Source: Aquipseudomonas guryensis (GTDB lineage Bacteria > Pseudomonadota > Gammaproteobacteria > Pseudomonadales > Pseudomonadaceae). From it: a stretch of DNA of 64,000 nucleotides. Under the pieces are notes generated by a model. That model made no database searches. It was not told the origin of the DNA and saw only the letters and a program-made list of their open reading frames with translations. The DNA lies in assembly GCF_014164785.1 (NCBI RefSeq), contig NZ_JACJFN010000003.1, positions 558,001 through 622,000 of the forward strand. Direction: 5' to 3'. The first letter of the stretch is position 1. Each line of letters starts with the position of its first letter. A program made the translations under genes and the position numbers. Positions 52,086-60,681 of this stretch are shown here, in pieces.

Positions 52086-53288
52086 TCAGAAGCTGAAGTC
52101 GCGCCGCACCTGCAGATAGACCCGATCACGCTGATCGAATTGGCCGTACTGGGTACGCTCGCCACCGCTGAAGCCAATGAATCCGGTCTCGACATACCAC
52201 TGGTTCCATGGCCGATAGCCGAGGTTAGCCTTGACCATGTGGCTACTCTGCGTGTCGTGGTTGTACAGCCACAGCAGCCCAGCATTCAGGCGCTGCTTGG
52301 ACCAGTCCTTGAGCACGGCCGCCGAAGCTTCCCAGGTGTTGGTCTGTTGCAGGCTGGACGGCGCGTCGTGGCGATGGCTGACCGTGGCCTGCAAGTTCAC
52401 CGTCCACTCGTTGCGGGTCATGTCGAGGCCAAGCAGCGCCGCCGACTTGGGCACGTTGTCAGCACCCGTTGGGGTCTGCAAGGGTTCGTGGAACAGGTGC
52501 ACCAGGTCGCCACGCACCACCCAGTCGCCCGCCGGGCGGGCGAAGGAAGCGCCGACCAGGCTGCGCCGCCGCTGCTGCTCGACCTGTCGCCCCTCCTCGA
52601 CCACGTACAGCGGGTCGGGACTCAGGCCATCGAACAGGTAGAAGTCCAGGTCGGTGCCGTCAACGAAGGTCTTGCCGCGCCAGCCGATATCCGCGCGCTC
52701 GTGCTCATCGTCCTCGGGCAGGCCTTGCGGTTGCCCGGAGACGGCGAAGTCGGCACCGGCCGGGGCGAAGCGGGTGGTTTTGCTGCGCGGCGCCAGCACG
52801 AACTGCTGTTCGAGGTTGTCGCCATAAACCTCCACCACCGCCATCGGCCGGGTCTGCCGGCCGAGGGAGTAGTCGTCGATATAGGGCAGGAGGAATTCGC
52901 GCAGGTCCAGCGGGTTGAGCACGTCGACCAGACGGAAGTAGTCGCCGCGGCCCCAGGCGATCTGCTGCTGGCCGAGGCGCCACTGCCAGCTGTCGCCGGC
53001 CCAGGTGACATACAGCTCGCGCAGGTCCTGATCAGACTGCATGCGCTCTTCCAGCCGGCCACCGGCATCGTCGTACTGGCTGCGATAACGCCCCAGCAGC
53101 ACACTGTCGAGGGTCCAGTTGCCCTCGCTAACGCGGCTTTCCAACATGGCTTCGAGGCGATGGCCGGAACTGCTGCTGCCCGTGGTGTCGTGGTGATAAC
53201 CGTCTTCCAGATGGCCACGATTGCTCAGGGTGGCCGCGGCCAGCGGCAAGCTGGCCAGGCCGAGCAGGCCGATAAGCGCTGCACGCAT
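52086..53288 (-). CDS. DUF1302-like outer-membrane beta-barrel protein
   Basis: This 400-residue exported protein has a signal peptide (MRAALIGLLGLASLPLAAA), alternating beta strands, and a C-terminal phenylalanine (RRDFSF), as required for BAM insertion. QQIAWGRGDYFRLVDVLNPL resembles the conserved DUF1302 segment. DUF1302 proteins often accompany a LolA-like/DUF1329 protein and an RND exporter, as they do here. The ATG at 53288 overlaps the preceding stop (TGATG). As the last gene of the six-gene operon it may form the outer-membrane exit. Confidence 0.8.
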   Translation of the reverse strand: MRAALIGLLGLASLPLAAATLSNRGHLEDGYHHDTTGSSSSGHRLEAMLESRVSEGNWTLDSVLLGRYRSQYDDAGGRLEERMQSDQDLRELYVTWAGDSWQWRLGQQQIAWGRGDYFRLVDVLNPLDLREFLLPYIDDYSLGRQTRPMAVVEVYGDNLEQQFVLAPRSKTTRFAPAGADFAVSGQPQGLPEDDEHERADIGWRGKTFVDGTDLDFYLFDGLSPDPLYVVEEGRQVEQQRRRSLVGASFARPAGDWVVRGDLVHLFHEPLQTPTGADNVPKSAALLGLDMTRNEWTVNLQATVSHRHDAPSSLQQTNTWEASAAVLKDWSKQRLNAGLLWLYNHDTQSSHMVKANLGYRPWNQWYVETGFIGFSGGERTQYGQFDQRDRVYLQVRRDFSF

Positions 53289-54070
53289 CAACGGATCCCG
53301 TTGCGCAGGGCGCGCTCGCTGAAGTTCTGGTCGGCCAGACCGAGGTTGTAGTCGGCCTCGGCGCGCACCAGGCGGGTCGAGCCGCCTTCCAGCAAGTTGC
53401 TCATCAGCGACTCCTTGACCGTCCAGAAGCCCTCGATCTGCGCCACTTCGAGCACCTCGAAGGTCTTGATCTGGCGACCGCCACGGAAGAACTCGTCACG
53501 CAGGATCAGCCCGCGCTCACGGTCGACATACACCAGGCGACGACTGTAGCCGGTACGCGGGTTCTCCAGGCCATCGGCGGTGGTCGCTTCGATCACCTGC
53601 ACCGGGCGGCCCTGGTAGGTCTCCTCGCGCAGCAACTGGTACTGGTAGTCGTCGACGCGCATGCGTTCGATGTCGGCGAAGGAGAAGTCGGTGCCGAGGA
53701 ACGGACCTTCCTTGGAGTTGGTGGCAATGCGCCGGGTCTTGCGCAGGGCCGGCAGGTACAGCCACTGGTCGTCTTCGCGGGCCGCGCTCTCGGCGTAGCT
53801 GTGCATGAGGATGCCGGTGCCGGCGGTGTCGCTGGGTGCGGTGAAATACAGGGTGGATTTGCGCTCCTCGCCATACTCCTTTTCCAGCATCAGTAGCTGG
53901 CGTTCGCGGACGAAACCGTCGGCCATGGTCTGCACCAGGGTCACCGCCGAGCGGCGGTCGGCGCCTTCGTCGCGGTCGCGCACCTCGCGCATGATGGCGG
54001 TCGGATCGAGGCTGTCGGCCAGGGCCGGAAGGCTCAGCACGAGGCCGAGGCTGTAGAGAAACATACGCAT
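53288..54070 (-). CDS. LolA-like outer-membrane lipoprotein-sorting protein
   Basis: This 260-residue exported protein (signal MRMFLYSLGLVLSLPALA) has the LolA-type concave beta-sheet fold of PF17131. Recognisable segments are IMREVRDRDEGADRRSAVTL, TAPSDTAGTGILMHSY, WLYLPALRKTRRIATNSKEG and GTDFSFADIERMRVDDYQY. Such proteins shuttle lipidic ligands through the periplasm. AAGGAG six bases before the ATG is strong. It is fifth in the operon. Confidence 0.88.
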   Translation of the reverse strand: MRMFLYSLGLVLSLPALADSLDPTAIMREVRDRDEGADRRSAVTLVQTMADGFVRERQLLMLEKEYGEERKSTLYFTAPSDTAGTGILMHSYAESAAREDDQWLYLPALRKTRRIATNSKEGPFLGTDFSFADIERMRVDDYQYQLLREETYQGRPVQVIEATTADGLENPRTGYSRRLVYVDRERGLILRDEFFRGGRQIKTFEVLEVAQIEGFWTVKESLMSNLLEGGSTRLVRAEADYNLGLADQNFSERALRNGIR

Positions 54071-54080
54071 GGAAAACTCC

Positions 54081-54968
54081 TTAACGACAATCCACTGTCA
54101 GGTAACTGGTGGGGCTGGACGACCAGGTGGCCGTGCCCTCGATGCGGTAACCGGCAATGCTCGGCGCAGCAATCTGGCCGCGCCCGAGGGCGACCAGGTT
54201 GAGGCGCTGCAAGTCCGGCCGGGCAAGATCCTGCAGGTCGCGGCTGCGCAGGCTCTCAGCGATCAGGTAGAGCTGCGCCACCTCGTCGCGACTGGCCGGC
54301 AGGCTGGCTTCGCCATTCAGCACGCGCTTGAGGTAGATCAGGATGTCCGCCGCCGAATAGGCCTGCAGGCTCTGCTCACGCAGCGCCGCGGTGCTGCGTT
54401 CGAGCTGTTGCAGGGTGGCGACCGGCTCCGGCTGCGCGCCCTCGGCCTGCATCTGCCACTCGCTGAGGCTGAGACCCTGCAAGGCGCCGGTGGCGTCTGG
54501 CTGCACCCGGCACTGGCCGCCGAAATCGGCCGCCAGCTGGCTGGCATAGCGGCGCAGCAGCTCGGCCTGCTCGGCCTCGCTGTAGGGGTGCGCCAGGCGC
54601 AGCCAGAAGTGCGTCGCGTCATGCGTCGCCGTGACCAGGCGCGGGCCGAGCAGCGGATGCTGCTCGACCAGCCCGGCCAGGGTCTGCAGGCCGGCGGGGC
54701 TCAGCTCGCGCGTCTCGATCAACCGGCGAAAGCGCACATCGTCGCCCTGCACGGCAATCGCATTGGTGCTGGCCAGGCTGTCCAGGGAGCGAATCGGCGT
54801 GCGCCCGGCGCCATCCTGCAGCGTCCACAGGTTCTGCGTGGCGCCCACCAGTTGCTGCAGGTGGGCGGCCTGATACAGGTCGCCCCCCGGATACAGGGTC
54901 AGCGCCAGCCAGTCCTGGGCACCTGCCGGCAAGGCCAGGCACAGCAGCCAGAGCAGATGCTTACGCAT
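54081..54968 (-). CDS. Periplasmic protein of unknown family
   Basis: This 295-residue exported protein has a signal peptide, MRKHLLWLLCLALPAGA. I do not recognise the family. It is soluble, has one distant Cys pair (GGQCRV and the last residues VDCR), a helical middle rich in Gln/Ala/Leu, and a repeated LQTLAGLVEQHPLLGPRL-like texture. The ATG at 54968 overlaps the MMPL stop by eight bases, and the next gene follows after ten bases, so it is part of the export operon. It may be an adaptor or a periplasmic chaperone. Confidence 0.75.
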   Translation of the reverse strand: MRKHLLWLLCLALPAGAQDWLALTLYPGGDLYQAAHLQQLVGATQNLWTLQDGAGRTPIRSLDSLASTNAIAVQGDDVRFRRLIETRELSPAGLQTLAGLVEQHPLLGPRLVTATHDATHFWLRLAHPYSEAEQAELLRRYASQLAADFGGQCRVQPDATGALQGLSLSEWQMQAEGAQPEPVATLQQLERSTAALREQSLQAYSAADILIYLKRVLNGEASLPASRDEVAQLYLIAESLRSRDLQDLARPDLQRLNLVALGRGQIAAPSIAGYRIEGTATWSSSPTSYLTVDCR

Positions 54969-57492
54969 TGGCCGGCTCCGTCTGCGGAACATCACTCGCC
55001 AGCGGTTCCTGCCGAGTACCGACAAACACCGGCAACACCAGCAGGGCGAACAGCGCGCTGAACAGCATGGTCAGGGCGATGAACAAGCCCAGATTGACCA
55101 GCGACTGATAGCCCGACAGGCACAGCACCAGGAAGCCCAGACCCAGCGCCAGGGTGTTGAGCAGGATCGGCTTGCCGGTATGCAGCAAGGCGTACTGGGT
55201 GGCCTCCTGCGGTGTGCCTTGGCTATGGCGCATGGCGGCGATCACATGGATCGCGTAGTCGATGCCGATGCCGAAGGTGATCGCCGCGATGATCGAGGTG
55301 CCGATATCCAGGTCGGTATCGGTCAGCGCCATCAGCGCGCTAATGCCGACCAGGGTGAACAGCAGCGGCAACAGGGCGACGAAGCCCAGGCGGATCGAGA
55401 GGAACATGACCATGACCATCACCACGATCAGCGCGGGCGACGACAGGATGCTGTTGATCTGCCCCCAGACCACCGCATCGGTGGTGGCCACCAGCACTTC
55501 GCCGTAGCCGGAGACGCGCACCGTCATGCCCGCCGGCAGTACCTGCTGGGCGTAGGCCAGCACATCCTGCTTCACTGCGCCGACCTCCGAGGAGCGGTCG
55601 GTATGCAGGATGGCCAGCACCCGGCCGCTCTGGAAGCGGCGGTCGACCACGTCGAACAGGTCGCGGCCGTTGGCGTTCTCATAGAGCAGGAAGTACTGCG
55701 CCAACAGTGGCCCGCTGATGTCCGCGGGCAGGCGGTACTGCTCGGCGGCGAAACTGTCCTGGGTGACCTGGTGCAGGCGCTTGACGAAATCCGCCACCGA
55801 GTAGGTGAAGCCGACTTCACTGCGCACGCGCAGATGTTCCTGGATCTTGGCCACGGCCTGAATCAGCGCCGGGTCCTTGAACGCGTCGACCTGCTGGCTC
55901 TCGATCATCACGCTGATCGGCGTGGTACCGCCGAACTTGGCATTGATCGCCGCGTCGTCCTTACGGATGCGGCTGTCTTCCTCGAAGTAGCCGATCACCT
56001 GGTTGTCGACGGTGAGGTTCTCCACCACGTACCAGCTACACAGCACGATGGCCACCAGCATGCCCAGCGCCAGCTTCTTGCCGTAACGGGTGAAGTGGCC
56101 GAGGCGGGCGATCATGCGGTCCAGTTTGTCGCTGACCAGCAGACCGTGACGCGGCGGCTCGGCCTTCCACAGGATGACGATGGCCGGCAGGAAGACAATG
56201 GTGATCAGCCAGGCGAAGAAGATGCCGAAGCCGGTGAAGATGCCGAACTCGCGAATGAAAGTGACGTCGGTCCAGACCAGCGAGAAGAAGCCGACCAGGG
56301 TGGTCATGCAGGTCACGAACATCGGCCAGAACAGCTGCTGCATCACGCTGAAGGCGGTGTCGATGCGCGCCTGGCGATCCGGGTTCGACGGCAGGTTGCG
56401 GTAGTAATCGGCGAGGAAGTGGATGGCGTCGCACACCGCGATGGAGATGATGAACACCGGCATGATCGAGGTGATGATGTTCTGCTTCACCCCGCAGGCT
56501 GCCATCAGACCGAGGGTCCAGATCAGGCTGAAGATGGCGATCAGCAACGGCGCCACCACACCCTGCAGGCGACCGAAGCTGACGAACAGCACCAGCAGGA
56601 TCACCAGCAGCACCGCCGGCAGCAGGGTCTGGTTGTCCTGTTCCATGTTCGACGCGGTTTGCGCGGCGATCATCGGCGGGCCGCTGAGGTATATGCGGTC
56701 GTCGCTCTTGACCTGATCGGTGATCGCGACGATGGCCTGGTAGGCCTGCAGCATGGCCGGCGAGTCATCCTGGGCGATGTTGAATTCGACCTGGATGGTG
56801 GTGGCGCTGCCGTCACGCGCCACCAGGCTTTCGAGGAACAGCGGGTTGCCCAGCGCCTCGTCACGCAGGGCGGCGAGCCCGGCCGGGTCCTGCGGAGCCT
56901 GTGGCATCAGCGGATGCACATCGAGGGCGCCATCCAGAGTCAGCATGTTCTCGATGGTCACCAGGCTGCGTACCTTACGGATCGGCACCAGGCGCGTCTG
57001 CAGGCTGTCCAGCCAGGCTTCCTGGGTGTGGCTGAGTTCGCCGCTCTCGCCCAGGCGCTCCTTCAGCGCGGCCAGGCGCGGCTGATCGGCGGGCTCCAGG
57101 CCACCGGCGAGGATCGCATCGACCTCGGCCTGCAGGCGCGGGTCGCTACGCAAAGCCTGCAGCTTGTCGCTGTCGGCGGGCTGCACCAGGTCAATGGCCT
57201 GGAAAGCCCGGGTCAGCTCGGCGACCAACTTGAGGCTGGCAGGGTTGAAGATATTGCCCTGAGGGTTTTCCAGGGCAATGATGGCCTGTTCGCCGGTGTT
57301 GGAAAACAGCCGCTTGGTATCGCTGTCGGCCACCCGGCTGGGGTGGTTCTTGTCGATCATGTAGGGGGTGCTGTTGATCTCCAGGCGACCCATCGCGACC
57401 ACCGCCGAGGCGGTGATCAGCAGCAGGACGGCGAGCATCAGCCAGGGCCGATGCAGCATCCAGGACAGCAGTGCGTTGGCGCGCGCCTTCAT
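54961..57492 (-). CDS. MMPL/RND-superfamily exporter
   Basis: This 843-residue inner-membrane transporter has two-fold RND symmetry. TM1 (PWLMLAVLLLITASAVVAM) and a large periplasmic loop (about 40-260) come first, then TMs 2-6, a second loop (about 480-650), and TMs 7-12. GIDYAIHVIAAMRHSQG carries the GxxxDY proton-relay motif of MMPL/HpnN-like pumps. It exports lipidic molecules in characterised relatives. The ATGA start overlaps the acyl-CoA dehydrogenase stop by four bases. It lacks a membrane-fusion partner, as is usual for this group. Confidence 0.9.
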   Translation of the reverse strand: MKARANALLSWMLHRPWLMLAVLLLITASAVVAMGRLEINSTPYMIDKNHPSRVADSDTKRLFSNTGEQAIIALENPQGNIFNPASLKLVAELTRAFQAIDLVQPADSDKLQALRSDPRLQAEVDAILAGGLEPADQPRLAALKERLGESGELSHTQEAWLDSLQTRLVPIRKVRSLVTIENMLTLDGALDVHPLMPQAPQDPAGLAALRDEALGNPLFLESLVARDGSATTIQVEFNIAQDDSPAMLQAYQAIVAITDQVKSDDRIYLSGPPMIAAQTASNMEQDNQTLLPAVLLVILLVLFVSFGRLQGVVAPLLIAIFSLIWTLGLMAACGVKQNIITSIMPVFIISIAVCDAIHFLADYYRNLPSNPDRQARIDTAFSVMQQLFWPMFVTCMTTLVGFFSLVWTDVTFIREFGIFTGFGIFFAWLITIVFLPAIVILWKAEPPRHGLLVSDKLDRMIARLGHFTRYGKKLALGMLVAIVLCSWYVVENLTVDNQVIGYFEEDSRIRKDDAAINAKFGGTTPISVMIESQQVDAFKDPALIQAVAKIQEHLRVRSEVGFTYSVADFVKRLHQVTQDSFAAEQYRLPADISGPLLAQYFLLYENANGRDLFDVVDRRFQSGRVLAILHTDRSSEVGAVKQDVLAYAQQVLPAGMTVRVSGYGEVLVATTDAVVWGQINSILSSPALIVVMVMVMFLSIRLGFVALLPLLFTLVGISALMALTDTDLDIGTSIIAAITFGIGIDYAIHVIAAMRHSQGTPQEATQYALLHTGKPILLNTLALGLGFLVLCLSGYQSLVNLGLFIALTMLFSALFALLVLPVFVGTRQEPLASDVPQTEPANA

Positions 57493-58703
57493 GCCGCCGC
57501 TCCTTCGCCGGTATAGGCGTCCAGGCGCAGGTCGTCCTTGGCCTTGCTGCGGTTCTGCGCCTCGGCCACCAGGTTGGCCCAGATCACCGTCTTGTGGATT
57601 TCGCTAGTGCCGCCGGCGAAGAACAGGCCGATGGAGTCGCGCAGCAGGCGTTCGTAGTGGTGATCGCGGCGGTAGCCGTAGTTGCCGTGGATGCGCATGG
57701 CATTCAGGCAGGCCTCGTGCATCGACTCGCTGGCCAGCACCTTGATGATCGAGGCCAGGGTCGAGCAGTCGCGGCCCTGCTCCAGTTCGGTCAGGCCGCG
57801 GCCGACCACGCTGCGCAGCAGCTCCAGCTGGGTGTAGGCCTGGACGATGTGGCCCTGCACATACTGGTTGTCGCTGATCGGCCGACCGAAGGCCTCGCGC
57901 TTGAGGCTGTACTGCAGGCACTCGTCGATCACCGGCTGCATGCAGCCGACGATGGACACGCCGGTGAAGATGCGCTCGACCAGGAAGCCGAAATACAGCA
58001 CGCGTAGGCCCTGGCCCTCGATGCCGACCAGGCTGGCGGCGTCCAGCGCCACTTCGTCGAAGCTCAGGCTGCCGATCGGCGTGCCGCGGTTGCCCATCAG
58101 CTCGAACGGTGTGGACTGGGTAAGCCCTGGCTTGGCGGTCTCGGTGATGAAGCAGGAGATGGCGTTGGCACCACCCTCTTCGAGACGCGCGAAGGTCATG
58201 CAGATATCTGCCACCGGGGCGTTGGTGATGTTCCACTTCATCCCGTTGAGGCGGTAGCCACTGCCATCGCGGCGTGCCGCCAGCTTCAGCGAACGCACAT
58301 CGGAGCCGCAGCCTTGTTCGGTGATGGCGAAGCAGCCGATTTTCTCGCCACTGATCAGCGGTGGCAGCCAGCGCTGCAGTTGTTCCTCGGTGCCGTAGCT
58401 GATCAGCGCCGCCTGCACCAGGGCCACCTGGGCAACGAAGGAGACCAGCACGCCCATGTCCTGGCAGCCCTCGGAGAAGCCTTCCAGTGCGGCGGAGAAC
58501 TCCCAGATGCCGAGGCCCTGGCCACCGTACTGCTTGGGCATGTGTACGCCGAACAGGCCGCTGCTGCCCAGGGCCCGCCACAGTTCGCGGTCGAAGCCCA
58601 GTTCGCGATCACGCAGGGAGGATGTGGGGCGCACCAGCTCGCGGCCGACGGTCAGGTAGTGGGCGCGGATGTCTTGCTGTTGTTCGTTCCAGATACCGTT
58701 CAT
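57489..58703 (-). CDS. Acyl-CoA dehydrogenase family protein
   Basis: This 404-residue flavoprotein has the acyl-CoA dehydrogenase layout: IGCFAITEQGCGSDVRSLKL (FAD/substrate loop), MKWNITNAPVADICMTFAR, and the C-terminal RIHGNYGYRRDHHYERLLRD. The usual MCAD base in YEGTSEI is replaced by Gly (FAGGTSEI). A Glu in GFLVERIFTG, near residue 243, sits where isovaleryl-CoA and long-chain enzymes carry theirs. AGGAG spacing favours the ATG at 58703; the ATG at 58709 would overlap the ThiF-like stop. It is second in the operon. Confidence 0.9.
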   Translation of the reverse strand: MNGIWNEQQQDIRAHYLTVGRELVRPTSSLRDRELGFDRELWRALGSSGLFGVHMPKQYGGQGLGIWEFSAALEGFSEGCQDMGVLVSFVAQVALVQAALISYGTEEQLQRWLPPLISGEKIGCFAITEQGCGSDVRSLKLAARRDGSGYRLNGMKWNITNAPVADICMTFARLEEGGANAISCFITETAKPGLTQSTPFELMGNRGTPIGSLSFDEVALDAASLVGIEGQGLRVLYFGFLVERIFTGVSIVGCMQPVIDECLQYSLKREAFGRPISDNQYVQGHIVQAYTQLELLRSVVGRGLTELEQGRDCSTLASIIKVLASESMHEACLNAMRIHGNYGYRRDHHYERLLRDSIGLFFAGGTSEIHKTVIWANLVAEAQNRSKAKDDLRLDAYTGEGAAA

Positions 58704-58705
58704 GT

Positions 58706-60454
58706 TCATGCTCCTATGTGCAGAGTGTTCTGCTGCTTGGCGGCGCGCAGCTGGGAAAGGAATTCGTCGCCTTCGAGCTCAATCAGAGCCTCGATCTGCG
58801 CTACGCGCTCATGGTCGATGGCGTCCAGGCGCAGCCAGAAGGGATGCACCTCGCGGCCCTGGTAGCGGTTGGCGTAGAGGTGCTCGGCCGGAATGCTGGC
58901 GTCGCGTGCCGGCATCACCTGCGGGCGGAAGCCGAAGAAACTCAGGTTGCGCAGGGTGACCTGGCGCTCACCGTCGCCGACCATCGCGGCCACACCGCTG
59001 TCGGACCTGCACAGCAGCTTGCCGTAGGCGCTGAGCAGCAGCATGCCGGCCTTGGCCTCCAGCAGCGGATCACCGATCTGCGCCTTGGTCACCCGACCAA
59101 TCTCGCGCACCTGCTCCACCGGCAACTCCTGCAGCTCGGTGATCTGCGCATAGAGATCGCGACCGAAGGCGGTCTCCACGCCGAAGGCCGGGCGCTGCGC
59201 GTCGTCGAAGCGCTTGCCGCGGGCAATCGGCGCCTTGAGCGTGGAATAAGCCAGTAGCTGTTGGTCGCTCTCGCGCACCAGGACGATATGCACATCCTCC
59301 TGAGCCAGGTGTTCCAGTGGCTCGGCGTGCAACTGGCGGCTGGAAGCCACCAGCGGATTGATGAAGCCGACCTTGGCGTAGTGGACGAAGGCGAAACGCA
59401 GCAGCTGACGAGTCAGGTTGTTGTCCAATTGATAGTTGGGAATCGCGTAGGTGGCGATGCCGGCGCGGCGGTCGATGCAGAACTGCTGGTAGCTGCGCAG
59501 GCCGCCCAGCAGGGGCGCCTGGTAGTGCTTCACCGAGCGCTCGAGGAAGAACGCATCGGGCCGCTCCGGCGGCAGCTGGCGCCACTGCGCCAGGGCCTGA
59601 CGGCCCTGCTCCAGCAGACGCTGGTGCTCGCGCTCGGCCTGGGCATCACGGCGCCGGGTCAGCTCCCAGACGTCGACATAAATGGTCTCACGTACCGCGC
59701 GACCATTGAGCAGATCGATGATCAGTGCGGTGGCCAGGGTGCCGAACAGGTGGGCGGCGATGCCCAGCTGCGAGGTGTAGTCCTTGCCGGCCAGGTGGCG
59801 GTCCAGCTCGGCGTACATGTCCAGCGGCACGCACTCCACCGGGATCAGATAGGAGCAGGCCTGCATCGGATCGAGAGTGGCCACCTGCTCGGCGCTCAGC
59901 TGGTTATCCAGCACCGCCAGATCCGGGTTGCGGTAGTCGAACACCGGGATGTACTGCGCGGCGGCCATGTCGTAGCCGCACACCACCGGCTTGTACTGGC
60001 GCTGACAGACGCGGTGCAGCAGGTACTTCATTTCCAGGCCGGAGCGGCCGGTGACATCAATGGCGTCCACTACCACGTCGGCCTGGGCGACCATGGCTTC
60101 GACGTTGTCCGGCGTCACGCCGTGGCTGTGCAGCTCCAGCTTGATGTAGGGGTTGATCTGGCGTACGCGCTCGGCAAACACCTCGACCTTGGTTCGGCCG
60201 ATATCGCTGATCACCATGTTCTGCCGGTTGGCGTTGTTCAGCTCATAGCTGCCGTTGTCGGCCAGGATCAGGTGCTCGGCGCCGCTACGCACCAGCAGCT
60301 CGATCACGCTGCCGCCGGTGGAACCGCAACCGGCGATGAGGATCACCGCCTCGCGCAGGCCACACTGCTCGTCTGTGCTGATGAACCCGGCGTTACGCAG
60401 GGTAAGTTCGCGATAAAACTGATCGTGATCCAGGGGGGGAAGTGGGTGACTCAT
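58706..60454 (-). CDS. E1/ThiF-like adenylating domain fused to an acyltransferase-fold domain
   Basis: This is a 582-residue cytosolic protein. The N-terminal half is ThiF/E1-like: ILIAGCGSTGGS (nucleotide loop, 43-49), LADNGSYELNNANRQNM (Asp and NRQ), IGRTK, and VVDAID. The C-terminal part (about 330-580) looks like a LuxI/FeeM-type GNAT fold. HIVLVRESDQQLLAYSTL is the first strand, VREIGRVTK echoes the E-x-x-R signature, and FFGFRPQVMP with HPF ends it. The E1 half has no zinc CxxC pair. The ATG at 60454 follows AGGA by eight bases. It is the first gene of the export operon. Confidence 0.78.
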   Translation of the reverse strand: MSHPLPPLDHDQFYRELTLRNAGFISTDEQCGLREAVILIAGCGSTGGSVIELLVRSGAEHLILADNGSYELNNANRQNMVISDIGRTKVEVFAERVRQINPYIKLELHSHGVTPDNVEAMVAQADVVVDAIDVTGRSGLEMKYLLHRVCQRQYKPVVCGYDMAAAQYIPVFDYRNPDLAVLDNQLSAEQVATLDPMQACSYLIPVECVPLDMYAELDRHLAGKDYTSQLGIAAHLFGTLATALIIDLLNGRAVRETIYVDVWELTRRRDAQAEREHQRLLEQGRQALAQWRQLPPERPDAFFLERSVKHYQAPLLGGLRSYQQFCIDRRAGIATYAIPNYQLDNNLTRQLLRFAFVHYAKVGFINPLVASSRQLHAEPLEHLAQEDVHIVLVRESDQQLLAYSTLKAPIARGKRFDDAQRPAFGVETAFGRDLYAQITELQELPVEQVREIGRVTKAQIGDPLLEAKAGMLLLSAYGKLLCRSDSGVAAMVGDGERQVTLRNLSFFGFRPQVMPARDASIPAEHLYANRYQGREVHPFWLRLDAIDHERVAQIEALIELEGDEFLSQLRAAKQQNTLHIGA

Positions 60455-60582
60455 TGTGGCGTCCTGCGCAGTAAGGGAGGCGGGCATCCTATTCAGCGCT
60501 TTAATGGCACAACAAGGAGCAAAAAGCCTCCGCTGCCATTAACGACAAAACCATCTAACCATATGTTTTTATTGATATTTTT

Positions 60583-60598
60583 ATCTGTGATCACAGAT
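60583..60598. promoter_or_regulatory. Perfect palindrome upstream of the ThiF-like operon
   Basis: ATCTGTGATCACAGAT, extended by T/A to an 18-bp perfect dyad at 60582-60599, lies in an AT-rich stretch about 130 bp upstream of the ThiF-like start. TGTGATCACA resembles operators of FadR-type GntR regulators and differs from CRP/Vfr sites, which have six bases between TGTGA and TCACA. It is a probable operator for the operon. Confidence 0.5.
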
Positions 60599-60620
60599 AT
60601 TGGAGGTACACAAACGACAA

Positions 60621-60639
60621 CCGCCCCGTAATGGGGCGG
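60621..60639 (-). terminator. Hairpin downstream of the PAS-domain gene
   Basis: CCGCCCC (60621-60627) and GGGGCGG (60633-60639) pair around a five-base loop. On the minus strand it follows the PAS gene stop at 60682 by about 45 bp, with only a weak T-rich tail. It separates that transcript from the ThiF-like operon. Confidence 0.55.
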
Positions 60640-60681
60640 CCTGTCATGCAATCGTCATCGAAAAAAGTGCTCGCGAAGGCT

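Noticed and set aside
55180-57516. 778-codon plus-strand frame opposite the MMPL gene
   Set aside because: It is a high-GC shadow of the real gene, rich in His/Gln/Asp/Gly, with no domain. The minus frame has RND motifs and tight operon spacing.
60583-60598. TGTGATCACA read as a CRP/Vfr site
   Set aside because: CRP/Vfr sites need about six bases between TGTGA and TCACA; here there are none.
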